Below are positions 50,958-59,270 of a stretch of 64,000 nt of DNA, in pieces. The first letter of the stretch is position 1; each line of letters opens with the position of its first letter. This stretch comes from Bradyrhizobium sp. SSBR45G (GTDB lineage: Bacteria; Pseudomonadota; Alphaproteobacteria; Rhizobiales; Xanthobacteraceae): contig NZ_BSCT01000014.1 in NCBI RefSeq assembly GCF_030159255.1, positions 1 through 64,000 of the forward strand, in the 5' to 3' direction. Position numbers and translations under genes: made by a program. The notes beneath the pieces were generated by a model. That model saw nothing but the letters and a program-made list of their open reading frames with translations. It was not told the origin of the DNA and searched no databases.

Positions 50958-53900
50958 TCAGCGCGGTGCTGCCACCGCCGCCCGCTTGGCCAGTGCCGCC
51001 TTGGCCGCTGCGGCCTTGGCGATCGCCTGGTTGCCGTCCCAGCCGCCGGCGGGCGCCGGCACGTTCACGGCGTCGTCTGGCTGCGGCTCGACCGTGAAGG
51101 TCTGGATCGCGAGCTTGGCCGCGGCCAGCGACTGCGCGTCGAGCCGCTTGGCGACGTCGTCGCGCTTGCGCCCGGCGTCGGCATCACCCTGCGCTGCGGC
51201 GAGGGTGAACCATTTGTAGGACTCGGCGAGGTTCTGCTCGACGCCGATGCCGCGGGCATAGAGGATGCCGAGGTTGAACTGGCTGTCGGCGACGCCGCGC
51301 TCGGCGGCCTTGCGGAACCATTGCGAAGCGCTCTTGTAGTTCGCACCCTTGCCGCCGCCATCGGCATCGAGCACGGCCAGATTATGCATCGCCTTGGCGT
51401 TGCCACGCTCGGCGGCGACGACGTAATAGCGGCGCGCGATGTCGGCGTCCTTCTTCACGCCGAGGCCCTTCTCGTAGAAGGTGCCGAGCCGGAACACCGC
51501 CGGAATCAGTCCCGCCTGAGCCGCGCGGTCGTACCATTTTGCGGCTTCTTCGTAGTTCGCCGGGACGCCCTTGCCTTCAGCGAGACGAACGCCGATCTCG
51601 TAGGCGGCGGTCGGATCGCCCCTGAGCGCGGCGCTGCGCAGCGCCGGGCCACCGAGTGCGTCGGGCAGTCGTTCGGATGCGGGCACCTGGACGAGCCCGA
51701 GCCTCTGGCCGTTGGCGGCGGTCGGGATCGTGCCGGTGATGTCGCCGGCCGCGGCGGCCTGCCGCTCGGTGTCCTGCGGGATCGCAAGCATCGCGATCGT
51801 CTCCGCCTCGGTCGGCATCGCCCTGTTGTAGGACTGCCGATCGATCGGAGTGGGCGAGGTCAGCGACGGCCCGCTCTGGTCGGGCGTAGCCGGCCGCGGC
51901 GACAGGCTGGGCGAGGCCGACGGCATCTGCGCGTGCGGCGCCTCGCTTTGACTTTCCATCGGCGAGACAGGCGGCGGCGTGCTGCCGGTGTCGAGCAGCG
52001 ACATGGCGAACTTGAAGGTGCCGAGCACGATCACCACCACGCTGGCGCCGACCAGCAGCGAGCGGATCTTCGAGCCGATGGTCGAAACCTCTTCGTCGCC
52101 CTCGGCGGTCAGAGCGACCGTAGGCTTCTCCTTGGCCTTTGCCTTTGCGGGCTCCTTGGGGGCCTCCTTGATGACCTCCTTCGGCGGCTCCTTGGCCTTC
52201 TCCTTCTTCGCCTTCTTGGCATCAACGGGCTGCGCAGCCGCGGCCGCCTGCGCGGCGCGCCGGGCGGCGGCGATGAAGCTCGATGTCGAGACCGGCTCGC
52301 GCTTGCCGGCCGGCAGCTCGCTCAGGGCATCCTCGGAGGCGGCGATCCGCTCTGCCGGAGATGCGGTCCGGCCGGGCGGGCGCGTGCCCGGCTCGAGCGG
52401 ATGATCAGGCGGCAGGTCGGGAACGATGGCCGTGGGACGTGCGGCCTGGGCGGCATGCGGCTCCAGAATGTCGGCGATCGCCTTCGGCGGGATCGGGGGC
52501 GCGGCGGGCGGCGGGGCTGCCTGCGGCGCTGCCGAGTGGAAGTCGCGCGGCGCGGCGGCAAACGCCGACGCGGCCGCGGCCGGATGCGCCATGGGAGCGG
52601 CCGCCTGTGCGGCGACGGGATTGGTCAGCTCCGGCCGATAGGAGGGCTCGGCCCTGACCGGTTCGGCATAGGACTGCGGCGCGTAGGCCTGCGGCTCGGC
52701 ATAGGCCTGCGGTGCGGGGGCACGTGCGGCCGGCATCGGCGGCTCGATCGGCGGGGCCAGCGGCGGCAGCACGGCCGGCTGGCTCGTCGTCGCGCGCACG
52801 TTGCGCAGATCGCCCTCGATCATGGCAAGGCGATCGACGACATGGCCCAGCGTGTTGTGAACCGCCTCGAGCGAATCCTGGGTGTTGCGGTCGGTCTCGG
52901 TCTGGCTGAAGCGGATGTCGGACAGCTCGCGCTTGACCAGGTCGACCAGGCCGCCGTCCTGCGAGGCCTCGCGCTGCGACCGGCTCTCGGCCAGCGCGGC
53001 GAAGGTCGCCTGCTGGCGTTCGAGATAGCGCAGGATGTCCTGCAGGCCGTCCTCGACCCGGGACATGTTGCCGCCGCGCGGATCGTTGGCAGCCTCGAGC
53101 CGCTCCAGCAGATAGCTGATCCGCTGCTCGAGATGGGTAATCGCGGACGAGCCGTCGTTGCCGACCTGCAGACGGTCGATGCGGTCGGACAGGCCGCGCA
53201 GCGCGTCCTCGATCTGGGCGGTGTTGTCGGGCGCGGGCGTCGGCGGCTCGCGGTTCTCCAGGGTCGAGGTCAGCGCCGCGATGCGCTGTTCGAGCGCCGC
53301 GAAGGAATCGTGGAACGAGTCGTGGGTGTCGCGCGCCTGGGTGACCTGGTCGACCTTCGACGACAATTGCCGCAGGTCGTCCGACAGCCGTTCCAGCGCG
53401 TCGTTGGAGGCGACGTTGGCCACGATCGCGCGCAATGCCGTGATGGCATTTTCGAGCTGCTGCACCGTGCCGGGGTCGTCATTGGCGCGCAGGATCAGAT
53501 CCAGCTTGGCGCCGAGATTGCGAATCGCCTCGTCATAGACGGCGAGCTGCTCGGCCGGCTTCAGCGAGCCGACGACCTCGCGGATATCGGTCAGCGCCCG
53601 CTCGATGCCGGCGAGCGCCTGGCCGTCGACGCCGCTCTGGCGGTTCTCGTCGATGCGCCGCGACAGCGAGCGGATCTCGTTCTCGATCGACTCGATCGCG
53701 CGCCGCGGCATGGCCTCGGTGATGGTGAGGCGGATCTCGGCGAGCTCGGTGCGGAAGCCGGCGATCGACTGCTCGACGCCGTCGTCGGGCCGGTGCAGCG
53801 CCTCGATCTGGCTGGTGATCTTCAGCAGATGGCGTTCGAGCTGCGAGAAATCCGGGCCGGGCGCCGGTGGCGGCGGCATCTGCGGCGCGCTGATCGGGGT

Positions 53901-54482
53901 CATCAGCGGCGCGGCGGCGTGCGCCATCGCAGGCGCGGTCGGCGGCGCCTGATGCGGCGGCAGCGGGCGGGCGTTGTCGAGCTCGCTCTGCCGGGCGCTG
54001 ATCTCGGCGATGTCGAACGCGCTGGCGCTGAGCGGCTGCTGCGCGGGGCGATAGAGCTGCGCGGCGGCGCGCTCGACGCCGTCGGGACCGCGATAGCGGT
54101 CCTCGGGAGCCGATTTGTGCAGCGGTGTGGAGATCTGCGACAGCCGGGCGTCGAGGCGGGAGATCGCGTCGTTGAGCTGGCGGGCCACGCCCTGCTCGTC
54201 GCGCGGCGCGTCCTTGCGCGCGCCGGGGCGCGACATGTGCTCGATCTGACGGGCGATGGAATCGAGCCGCTGATGGATGTCCGCGACCTCGCGGGCATCG
54301 CGGTTGGCCGGCGGCGTGCTGCGCGGCGGAGGACTGCCGCGGAAATCCGGCGGGGCCGATGCGCCGAGCGTGGAATTGATCCAGTCGTTCAGCGTCATTC
54401 CGGCGCGTTGCGCCGCGGCCTCGGCCCTCTCGCGGACGGACGGGTCGATGCCTTCATTACTCCACGGTACGCGCGAATTCAT
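50958..54482 (-). CDS. PodJ-like polarity protein with SEL1 repeats
   Basis: 1174 residues. The N-terminal P-W-S-N-E-G-I-D-P-S-V-R followed by A-G-M-T-L-N-D-W is typical of PodJ-type proteins. A long coiled-coil and disordered region (about 60-800) is rich in E/Q/R, then Pro/Ala. A single transmembrane helix lies near 810-830 (L-V-G-A-S-V-V-V-I-V-L-G). The periplasmic C-terminus has about four SEL1 repeats (950-1095, A-x-x-x-L-G-x-x-Y-x-x-G type). In Caulobacter PodJ localises polar organelle factors at the new pole. The gene stands alone. Large plus-strand open frames over it are codon-bias shadows. Confidence 0.82.
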   Translation of the reverse strand: MNSRVPWSNEGIDPSVRERAEAAAQRAGMTLNDWINSTLGASAPPDFRGSPPPRSTPPANRDAREVADIHQRLDSIARQIEHMSRPGARKDAPRDEQGVARQLNDAISRLDARLSQISTPLHKSAPEDRYRGPDGVERAAAQLYRPAQQPLSASAFDIAEISARQSELDNARPLPPHQAPPTAPAMAHAAAPLMTPISAPQMPPPPAPGPDFSQLERHLLKITSQIEALHRPDDGVEQSIAGFRTELAEIRLTITEAMPRRAIESIENEIRSLSRRIDENRQSGVDGQALAGIERALTDIREVVGSLKPAEQLAVYDEAIRNLGAKLDLILRANDDPGTVQQLENAITALRAIVANVASNDALERLSDDLRQLSSKVDQVTQARDTHDSFHDSFAALEQRIAALTSTLENREPPTPAPDNTAQIEDALRGLSDRIDRLQVGNDGSSAITHLEQRISYLLERLEAANDPRGGNMSRVEDGLQDILRYLERQQATFAALAESRSQREASQDGGLVDLVKRELSDIRFSQTETDRNTQDSLEAVHNTLGHVVDRLAMIEGDLRNVRATTSQPAVLPPLAPPIEPPMPAARAPAPQAYAEPQAYAPQSYAEPVRAEPSYRPELTNPVAAQAAAPMAHPAAAASAFAAAPRDFHSAAPQAAPPPAAPPIPPKAIADILEPHAAQAARPTAIVPDLPPDHPLEPGTRPPGRTASPAERIAASEDALSELPAGKREPVSTSSFIAAARRAAQAAAAAQPVDAKKAKKEKAKEPPKEVIKEAPKEPAKAKAKEKPTVALTAEGDEEVSTIGSKIRSLLVGASVVVIVLGTFKFAMSLLDTGSTPPPVSPMESQSEAPHAQMPSASPSLSPRPATPDQSGPSLTSPTPIDRQSYNRAMPTEAETIAMLAIPQDTERQAAAAGDITGTIPTAANGQRLGLVQVPASERLPDALGGPALRSAALRGDPTAAYEIGVRLAEGKGVPANYEEAAKWYDRAAQAGLIPAVFRLGTFYEKGLGVKKDADIARRYYVVAAERGNAKAMHNLAVLDADGGGKGANYKSASQWFRKAAERGVADSQFNLGILYARGIGVEQNLAESYKWFTLAAAQGDADAGRKRDDVAKRLDAQSLAAAKLAIQTFTVEPQPDDAVNVPAPAGGWDGNQAIAKAAAAKAALAKRAAVAAPR

Positions 54483-54674
54483 GTCTCGTCCGGTTCCGCT
54501 TCCAGCGCTCCACCAAGCGCCTCCAGCCTCCCCACGCGTCCCGAAGCGAGCATGATCGGAATCCGCGCAGATCGCCTGCTACTGATCCCGACTTTTGACT
54601 TTTACGGTAAATAACGGGTTAAGTTTACCGCCAGCGCGGCCAGAAGTTTTGCGACTGCTTTCGCAAGACGCGCA

Positions 54675-55262
54675 TCAGCCCGTGTTCTCGCGGGATGATG
54701 CATCGAGCGGCCGCACGCTGCCGGTGCCTGACATCGCCGACAATGCGGTGATCGCCTCCTCGCACCATTCGGCCACCATCCGTTCGTGACGCAGCCCGAG
54801 GCGCAGATTGAGCAGCTTGCCCATGTCGGCCGGCGCGACGCTGCCGTCGGCATAATGCTTCTTGAGGATGCGATCGTAGCGCTCGGCGCGATCGCGATGG
54901 TGCTCCAGCCGCGCCATCAGATCGGCCCGGATCGGCGCAATGTCGGCAGCCCCCAGCGCATAGAGGCGGACCAGGAGATCATCCTTGACGGAGGCCGGTG
55001 TACTCGGCCGCGCCGCCCAGCTGCGGAAGGCCGTGCGTCCCTCGGGTGTCAGCGTGTAGACGAGCTTGTTCGGCTTGCCGGTCTGCACCACCTCGCGGCC
55101 CTGGATGTAGCCGCGGTCGCGCAGCCGCGACAGCTCGCGATAGATCTGCTGGTGGTCGGTCTTCCAGAAGAAGCCGATCGAGGAATCGAAGGTCTTGGCG
55201 AGCTCGTAGCCCGTCATCGGATGTTCGGTGAGACACGCAAGAATGGCGTCGCCAAGGGCCAT
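54675..55262 (-). CDS. PadR family transcriptional regulator
   Basis: 195 residues. The N-terminal winged HTH reads A-I-L-A-C-L-T-E-H-P-M-T-G-Y-E-L-A, then I-Y-R-E-L-S-R-L and the wing V-Y-T-L-T-P-E-G. The C-terminal helical region is the PadR_C dimerisation part. PadR proteins repress divergent genes and release on phenolic or other ligands. The start at 55262 is chosen as the domain start; an upstream frame to 55406 passes through the operator dyad. Divergent from a SnoaL-like gene. Confidence 0.88.
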   Translation of the reverse strand: MALGDAILACLTEHPMTGYELAKTFDSSIGFFWKTDHQQIYRELSRLRDRGYIQGREVVQTGKPNKLVYTLTPEGRTAFRSWAARPSTPASVKDDLLVRLYALGAADIAPIRADLMARLEHHRDRAERYDRILKKHYADGSVAPADMGKLLNLRLGLRHERMVAEWCEEAITALSAMSGTGSVRPLDASSRENTG

Positions 55263-55312
55263 GGCCGGAAACTGCTCCCGTTTTTCTGATCGTGTCCTGC
55301 CCCGCTCCACGC

Positions 55313-55352
55313 TTGACATTATGCACATTGGCGCATATGCGTCAATGTGCAT
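55313..55352 (+). promoter_or_regulatory. Promoter region with 32-bp operator dyad (PadR)
   Basis: TTGACA (55313-55318) is followed by a long inverted repeat: ATGCACATTG (55321-55330), the central palindrome GCATATGC (55333-55340), and CAATGTGCAT (55343-55352). The -10 box falls within the dyad. The outer ATGCACATT arms fit the A-T-G-x-x-x-A-T style of PadR operators. Placement between the divergent PadR and SnoaL genes makes it the likely shared operator. Confidence 0.75.
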
Positions 55353-55399
55353 ATGGGGTGGTTGTGGTGCTGGCCTGTTCCGCCCCGAGGAGACGTCCA

Positions 55400-55798
55400 A
55401 TGACAATGACCGGCCTCGACGGATGGTACGGCTATATGAGGTCTCACGATCTCGGCGCGCTGCGGGAGCTGCTGCACCCCGACGCCGTGTTCGAGAGTCC
55501 CGTCGTGCATACGCCGCAGCGCGGCCGCGACATCACCTTCAAATATCTCGCGAGTGCTGAGAAAGTCTTAGGCGGTCCCGGATTCAAGTATGTCGGGGAG
55601 TGGCGTAACGCCACGGGCGTCGTGCTCGAATTCGAGAACGAGATCGAGGGCATCGAGCTCAACGGCGTCGATATCATCACGTTTGATCACGCCGGTCTGA
55701 TTACCCATTTCAAGGTCATGGTGCGGCCCCTCAAGGCCATCAACCTGCTGCACCGCCTCATGGGCGAGCAGCTGGCCGCCATGAGCAAGTCGTCGTGA
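55400..55798 (+). CDS. SnoaL-like (NTF2 fold) protein under PadR control
   Basis: 132 residues: N-terminal helix, L-L-H-P-D-A-V-F-E-S-P-V (24-35), F-K-Y-L, then beta strands with V-V-L-E-F-E-N-E-I-E-G and I-T-H-F-K-V-M-V-R-P. Typical SnoaL-like ketosteroid-isomerase fold. The role is unknown; PadR partnership hints at detoxification or a small aromatic ligand. Start at 55400 has GAGGAG seven bases upstream; the frame further upstream crosses the operator. Confidence 0.82.
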   Translation: MTMTGLDGWYGYMRSHDLGALRELLHPDAVFESPVVHTPQRGRDITFKYLASAEKVLGGPGFKYVGEWRNATGVVLEFENEIEGIELNGVDIITFDHAGLITHFKVMVRPLKAINLLHRLMGEQLAAMSKSS

Positions 55799-55926
55799 CG
55801 TGACCGACAGCCGCAATGGTACGGCTGCCTTGAGTCGCGAGAAATCGCTACAGTCCGCGGCCTGCATTGCTTGCTGCGTCCGCACAATTTCAGTCTGAAA
55901 CTTCAGCCTTCCTGCCGGAGACGCCG

Positions 55927-57717
55927 ATGCCGATCTACAAAGCCCCCGTGGAAGATGTGACCTTCCTGCTCAACGACGTGTTCCAGGTCGACCGCTACGA
56001 CAATCTGCCGGGCTTCTCCGATGCCTCGGCCGATGTCCGCGAGGCGATCATCGGCGAAGCGGCGAAGCTCGCCGAAGAGGTGCTGCAGCCGCTCAATCGC
56101 GTCGGCGATCTCGAAGGCTGCAAGCGTCATGATGACGGCAGCGTGACCACGCCGAAGGGCTTCAAGGAGGCCTACAAGCAGATCGTCGAGGGCGGCTGGC
56201 TCGGCCTGTCGGCGCCGACGGAATATGGCGGCCAGGGCCTGCCGGTGACGCTCAGCCAGACCGTCAACGAATTCCAGTGCTCGGCCAACATGGCGTTCTC
56301 GATGTATGGCGGTCTCACCATGGGCGCCACGGCCGCACTCATCGTGCATGGCAGCGAGGAGCAGAAGAAGACCTACGTGCCGAAGATGGTCGCGGGCGAG
56401 TGGACCGGCACCATGAACCTGACCGAGCCGCATTGCGGCACCGATCTCGGCCTGCTCCGCACCAAGGCGGTGCGCCAGGCCGACGGCAGCTTCAAGATCT
56501 CCGGCACCAAGATCTTCATCTCGGCCGGCGAGCATGACCTGGCCCCCAACATCATCCATCTCGTGCTCGCCCGCATCGAGGGCGCGCCGGCCGGCATCAA
56601 GGGCGTGTCGCTGTTCGTGGTGCCCAAGTTCATGGTCAACGCGGATGGCACGGTGGGCGCGCGCAACGGCGTCAGCTGCGGCTCGATCGAGCACAAGATG
56701 GGCATCCACGGCAACTCGACCTGTGTGATGAATTACGACAACGCCACCGGCTGGCTGATCGGCGAAGAGAACAAGGGCATGCAGGGCATGTTCGTGATGA
56801 TGAACGAGGCTCGCCTCGGCGTCGCCGTGCAGGGCCTTGCGCAGTCCGAGGTCGCCTATCAGAACGCGGTCGCCTATGCGCGCGAGCGCATCCAGGGCCG
56901 CTCGCTGACGGGTGCGAAGGCGCCCGACAAGGCCGCCGATCCGATCATCGTCCATCCGGACGTTCGCCGCACCCTGCTGTCGATCCGCGCCTTCAACGAG
57001 GCGGCGCGTGCGATGGTGGTGTGGACCTCGCTGAAGAGCGACGTCGCGCATCGCTCAGCTGATCCGAAGGACCGCCAGGCCGCCGACGACCACATGGGCC
57101 TGATGACCCCGGTCATGAAGGGCTACATGACCGACATGGGCTTCGCCAACGCGGTCCAGGCGCAGCAGATGTATGGCGGCCATGGCTACATCGCCGAATG
57201 GGGCATGGAGCAGTTCGTGCGCGATGCCCGCATCGCCATGATCTATGAGGGCGCCAACGGCATCCAGGCGCTGGATCTCGTCGGCCGCAAGCTGCCGCGC
57301 GACGGCGGCCGCGCCGTGATGGCGTTTTTCAGCGAGGTCGGATCGTTCGCCAAGGAGCACGGCGGCAACGATGCGATGAAGCCGTTCATCACGCCGCTGT
57401 CGATGGCGCTCGGCCATCTGCAGCAGGCCACGACCTGGCTGATGCAGAACGCGATGACCAAGCCGGACAATGCGGGTGCGGCCGCGACCGACTACATGCA
57501 TCTGTTCGCATTGGTCACCTTCGGCTACATGTGGGCGAAGATGGCCAAGGTCGCCCAGGACAAGATCGCGGCCGGCGACAGCTCGACCTATCTCACCACC
57601 AAGCTGGTGACGGGCCGCTTCTTCATGGAGCGCGTGCTGCCGGAGACGGCGGCGCATCTCGCCCGCCTGCAGGCCGGCTGCGCGACCGTGATGGAACTGC
57701 CTGCGGAAGCCTTCTGA
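55927..57717 (+). CDS. fadE: Acyl-CoA dehydrogenase, FadE-type long form
   Basis: 596 residues, the long ACAD form with an extra C-terminal helical domain (residues about 470-596), common in alphaproteobacteria. FAD-dependent core motifs include T-E-P-H-C-G-T-D-L-G (175-184) and Y-G-G-H-G-Y-I-A-E-W (about 417-426). The catalytic base is probably the glutamate in I-Y-E-G-A-N-G-I-Q. It introduces the trans-2 double bond of beta-oxidation. Start ATG 55927 has GGAG nearby. First gene of the unit fadE-thiolase-fadB. Confidence 0.92.
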   Translation: MPIYKAPVEDVTFLLNDVFQVDRYDNLPGFSDASADVREAIIGEAAKLAEEVLQPLNRVGDLEGCKRHDDGSVTTPKGFKEAYKQIVEGGWLGLSAPTEYGGQGLPVTLSQTVNEFQCSANMAFSMYGGLTMGATAALIVHGSEEQKKTYVPKMVAGEWTGTMNLTEPHCGTDLGLLRTKAVRQADGSFKISGTKIFISAGEHDLAPNIIHLVLARIEGAPAGIKGVSLFVVPKFMVNADGTVGARNGVSCGSIEHKMGIHGNSTCVMNYDNATGWLIGEENKGMQGMFVMMNEARLGVAVQGLAQSEVAYQNAVAYARERIQGRSLTGAKAPDKAADPIIVHPDVRRTLLSIRAFNEAARAMVVWTSLKSDVAHRSADPKDRQAADDHMGLMTPVMKGYMTDMGFANAVQAQQMYGGHGYIAEWGMEQFVRDARIAMIYEGANGIQALDLVGRKLPRDGGRAVMAFFSEVGSFAKEHGGNDAMKPFITPLSMALGHLQQATTWLMQNAMTKPDNAGAAATDYMHLFALVTFGYMWAKMAKVAQDKIAAGDSSTYLTTKLVTGRFFMERVLPETAAHLARLQAGCATVMELPAEAF

Positions 57718-57725
57718 TTTCGGAG

Positions 57726-57758
57726 CGAAGGCCGGTGCGCGATGCGTGCCGGCCTTCG
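57726..57758 (+). terminator. Strong hairpin between fadE and thiolase
   Basis: CGAAGGCCGG (57726-57735) pairs perfectly with CCGGCCTTCG (57749-57758), ten base pairs plus GCGC/GCGT inside. No T-run follows. It may slow decay of the upstream mRNA or partly terminate. Confidence 0.5.
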
Positions 57759-57802
57759 TCGCATGCTGACAACAACAAATCTGACCAGATGAGGAGGGCG
57801 TG

Positions 57803-59011
57803 ATGCCTGAGGCCTTTATCTACGACCACGTGCGAACTCCCCGCGGCCGCGGCAAGTCCGATGGCAGCCTGCATGAAGTGACCGCGCTCGCGCTCGCCAC
57901 GGTGCCCTTGAAGGCGCTCAAGGACCGCAACAACATTCCGGAAGATGCCGTCGACGACGTCGTGCTCGGCGTCGTCGATCCGGTCGGCGAGGCTGGCTCC
58001 GACATCGCCCGTTTCGCCGCGCTGAACGCCGGCCTCGGCGAGGCCGTTCCCGGCATCCAGATCAGCCGCTTCTGCGCCTCCGGCCTCGATGCCGTGAACT
58101 TCGCGGCCGCGCAGATCATGAGCGGCCAGCACGATCTCGTCATCGGGGGCGGCGCGGAATCGATGAGCCGTGTCGGCATCGGCGCCTCCGGCGGCGCCTG
58201 GCCGATGGATCCGTCGATGGCGGTGCCGTCCTACTTCATGCCGCAGGGCATCTCGGCCGACCTGATCGCAACCAAATACGGCTTCTCGCGCGACGACGTC
58301 GACGCCTATGCCGTGCAGAGCCAGCAGCGCGCCGCGAAGTCCTGGGAAGAGGGCCGTTTCAGCAAATCGGTCGTGCCGGTCAAGGACGTCAACGGCCTGA
58401 CCATCCTCGCCAAGGATGAGCATATGCGCCCGTCGACGACGATGCAGTCGCTGGCGCAGCTGCAACCGTCCTTCGCGGCGATGGCACAGATGGGCGGCTT
58501 CGATGCGGTCGCGATCCAGTCGCATCCGGAGCTCGAGCGCGTCAACTACGTCCATCACGCTGGCAACTCCTCCGGCATCGTCGACGGCGCCGGCGCGGTG
58601 CTGCTCGGCAGCAAGGAAGCCGGTGCGAAATACGGGATGAAGGCCCGCGCCAAGATCCGCGCCTTCGCCAATATCGGCTCGGAGCCGGCGATGATGCTGA
58701 CCGGCCCGGTCGACGTCACCGAGAAGCTGTTCGCGCGCTCCGGCATGAAGACCTCGGACATCGACCTGTTCGAGCTCAACGAGGCGTTCGCCTCGGTCGT
58801 GCTGCGCTACATGCAGGCGTTCGAGATCGACAAGGACAAGATCAACGTCAATGGCGGCGCCATCGCGCTCGGCCATCCGCTCGGGGCCACCGGCGCGATG
58901 ATCCTGGGCACCGTGCTCGATGAATTGGAGCGCACCGGCAAGGCGACCGCGCTGGTCACGCTGTGCATCGGCGGCGGCATGGGCACCGCGACCATCATCG
59001 AGCGGGTGTGA
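57803..59011 (+). CDS. fadA: Acetyl-CoA acyltransferase (thiolase)
   Basis: 402 residues. The acyl-accepting cysteine is in S-R-F-C-A-S-G-L-D-A (about residue 91). Histidine in G-H-P-L-G-A-T-G (about 357) and second cysteine in C-I-G-G-G-M-G (about 389) complete the active site. It cleaves 3-ketoacyl-CoA in the last step of beta-oxidation. GAGGAGGG precedes the ATG. Second gene of the operon with fadE and fadB. Confidence 0.93.
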   Translation: MPEAFIYDHVRTPRGRGKSDGSLHEVTALALATVPLKALKDRNNIPEDAVDDVVLGVVDPVGEAGSDIARFAALNAGLGEAVPGIQISRFCASGLDAVNFAAAQIMSGQHDLVIGGGAESMSRVGIGASGGAWPMDPSMAVPSYFMPQGISADLIATKYGFSRDDVDAYAVQSQQRAAKSWEEGRFSKSVVPVKDVNGLTILAKDEHMRPSTTMQSLAQLQPSFAAMAQMGGFDAVAIQSHPELERVNYVHHAGNSSGIVDGAGAVLLGSKEAGAKYGMKARAKIRAFANIGSEPAMMLTGPVDVTEKLFARSGMKTSDIDLFELNEAFASVVLRYMQAFEIDKDKINVNGGAIALGHPLGATGAMILGTVLDELERTGKATALVTLCIGGGMGTATIIERV

Positions 59012-59018
59012 CGGTGGG

Positions 59019-59150
59019 CTCCCTCCCCCCTTGCGGGGGAGGGTCGGGGAGGGGGGTGCCACGCGCTCCACTGCCCGTAAGGACCCCCACCCCCGACCCC
59101 TCCCCGCTGCCGACAATCGCTCCGCGATTGCGGCGTGGGGGAGGGGAGCG
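59019..59150. repeat. Palindromic repeat R5, copy 1
   Basis: CTCCCTCCCCCCTTGCGGGG followed by GGAGGGTCGGGGAGGGG and a mirrored right end GGGGGAGGGGAGCG. It lies between the thiolase and fadB genes and would make a stable structure in a shared mRNA. Confidence 0.75.
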
Positions 59151-59181
59151 CAAACATCGGGGCTGACGCATCGACACCGTC

Positions 59182-59217
59182 GGTGGGCACGGCGCAAGAG
59201 CGCCTTTGCCCACCCAC
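59182..59217. repeat. Partial copy of repeat R3
   Basis: GGTGGGCACGGCG and CGCCTTTGCCCACCC are the inner arms of R3, without its outer ends. It lies 55 bases before fadB. Confidence 0.65.
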
Positions 59218-59270
59218 CGATTTCAGGACAACGCCGCGCCGACCGGCTGCTGGCACCGAGGGAGATCATC

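Noticed and set aside
50949..54614. A 1221-codon plus-strand open frame opposite the PodJ-like gene
   Set aside because: Arg/Gly/Leu-rich translation with no family match; it is the stop-free antisense shadow expected in GC-rich DNA opposite a long real gene with recognisable domains.
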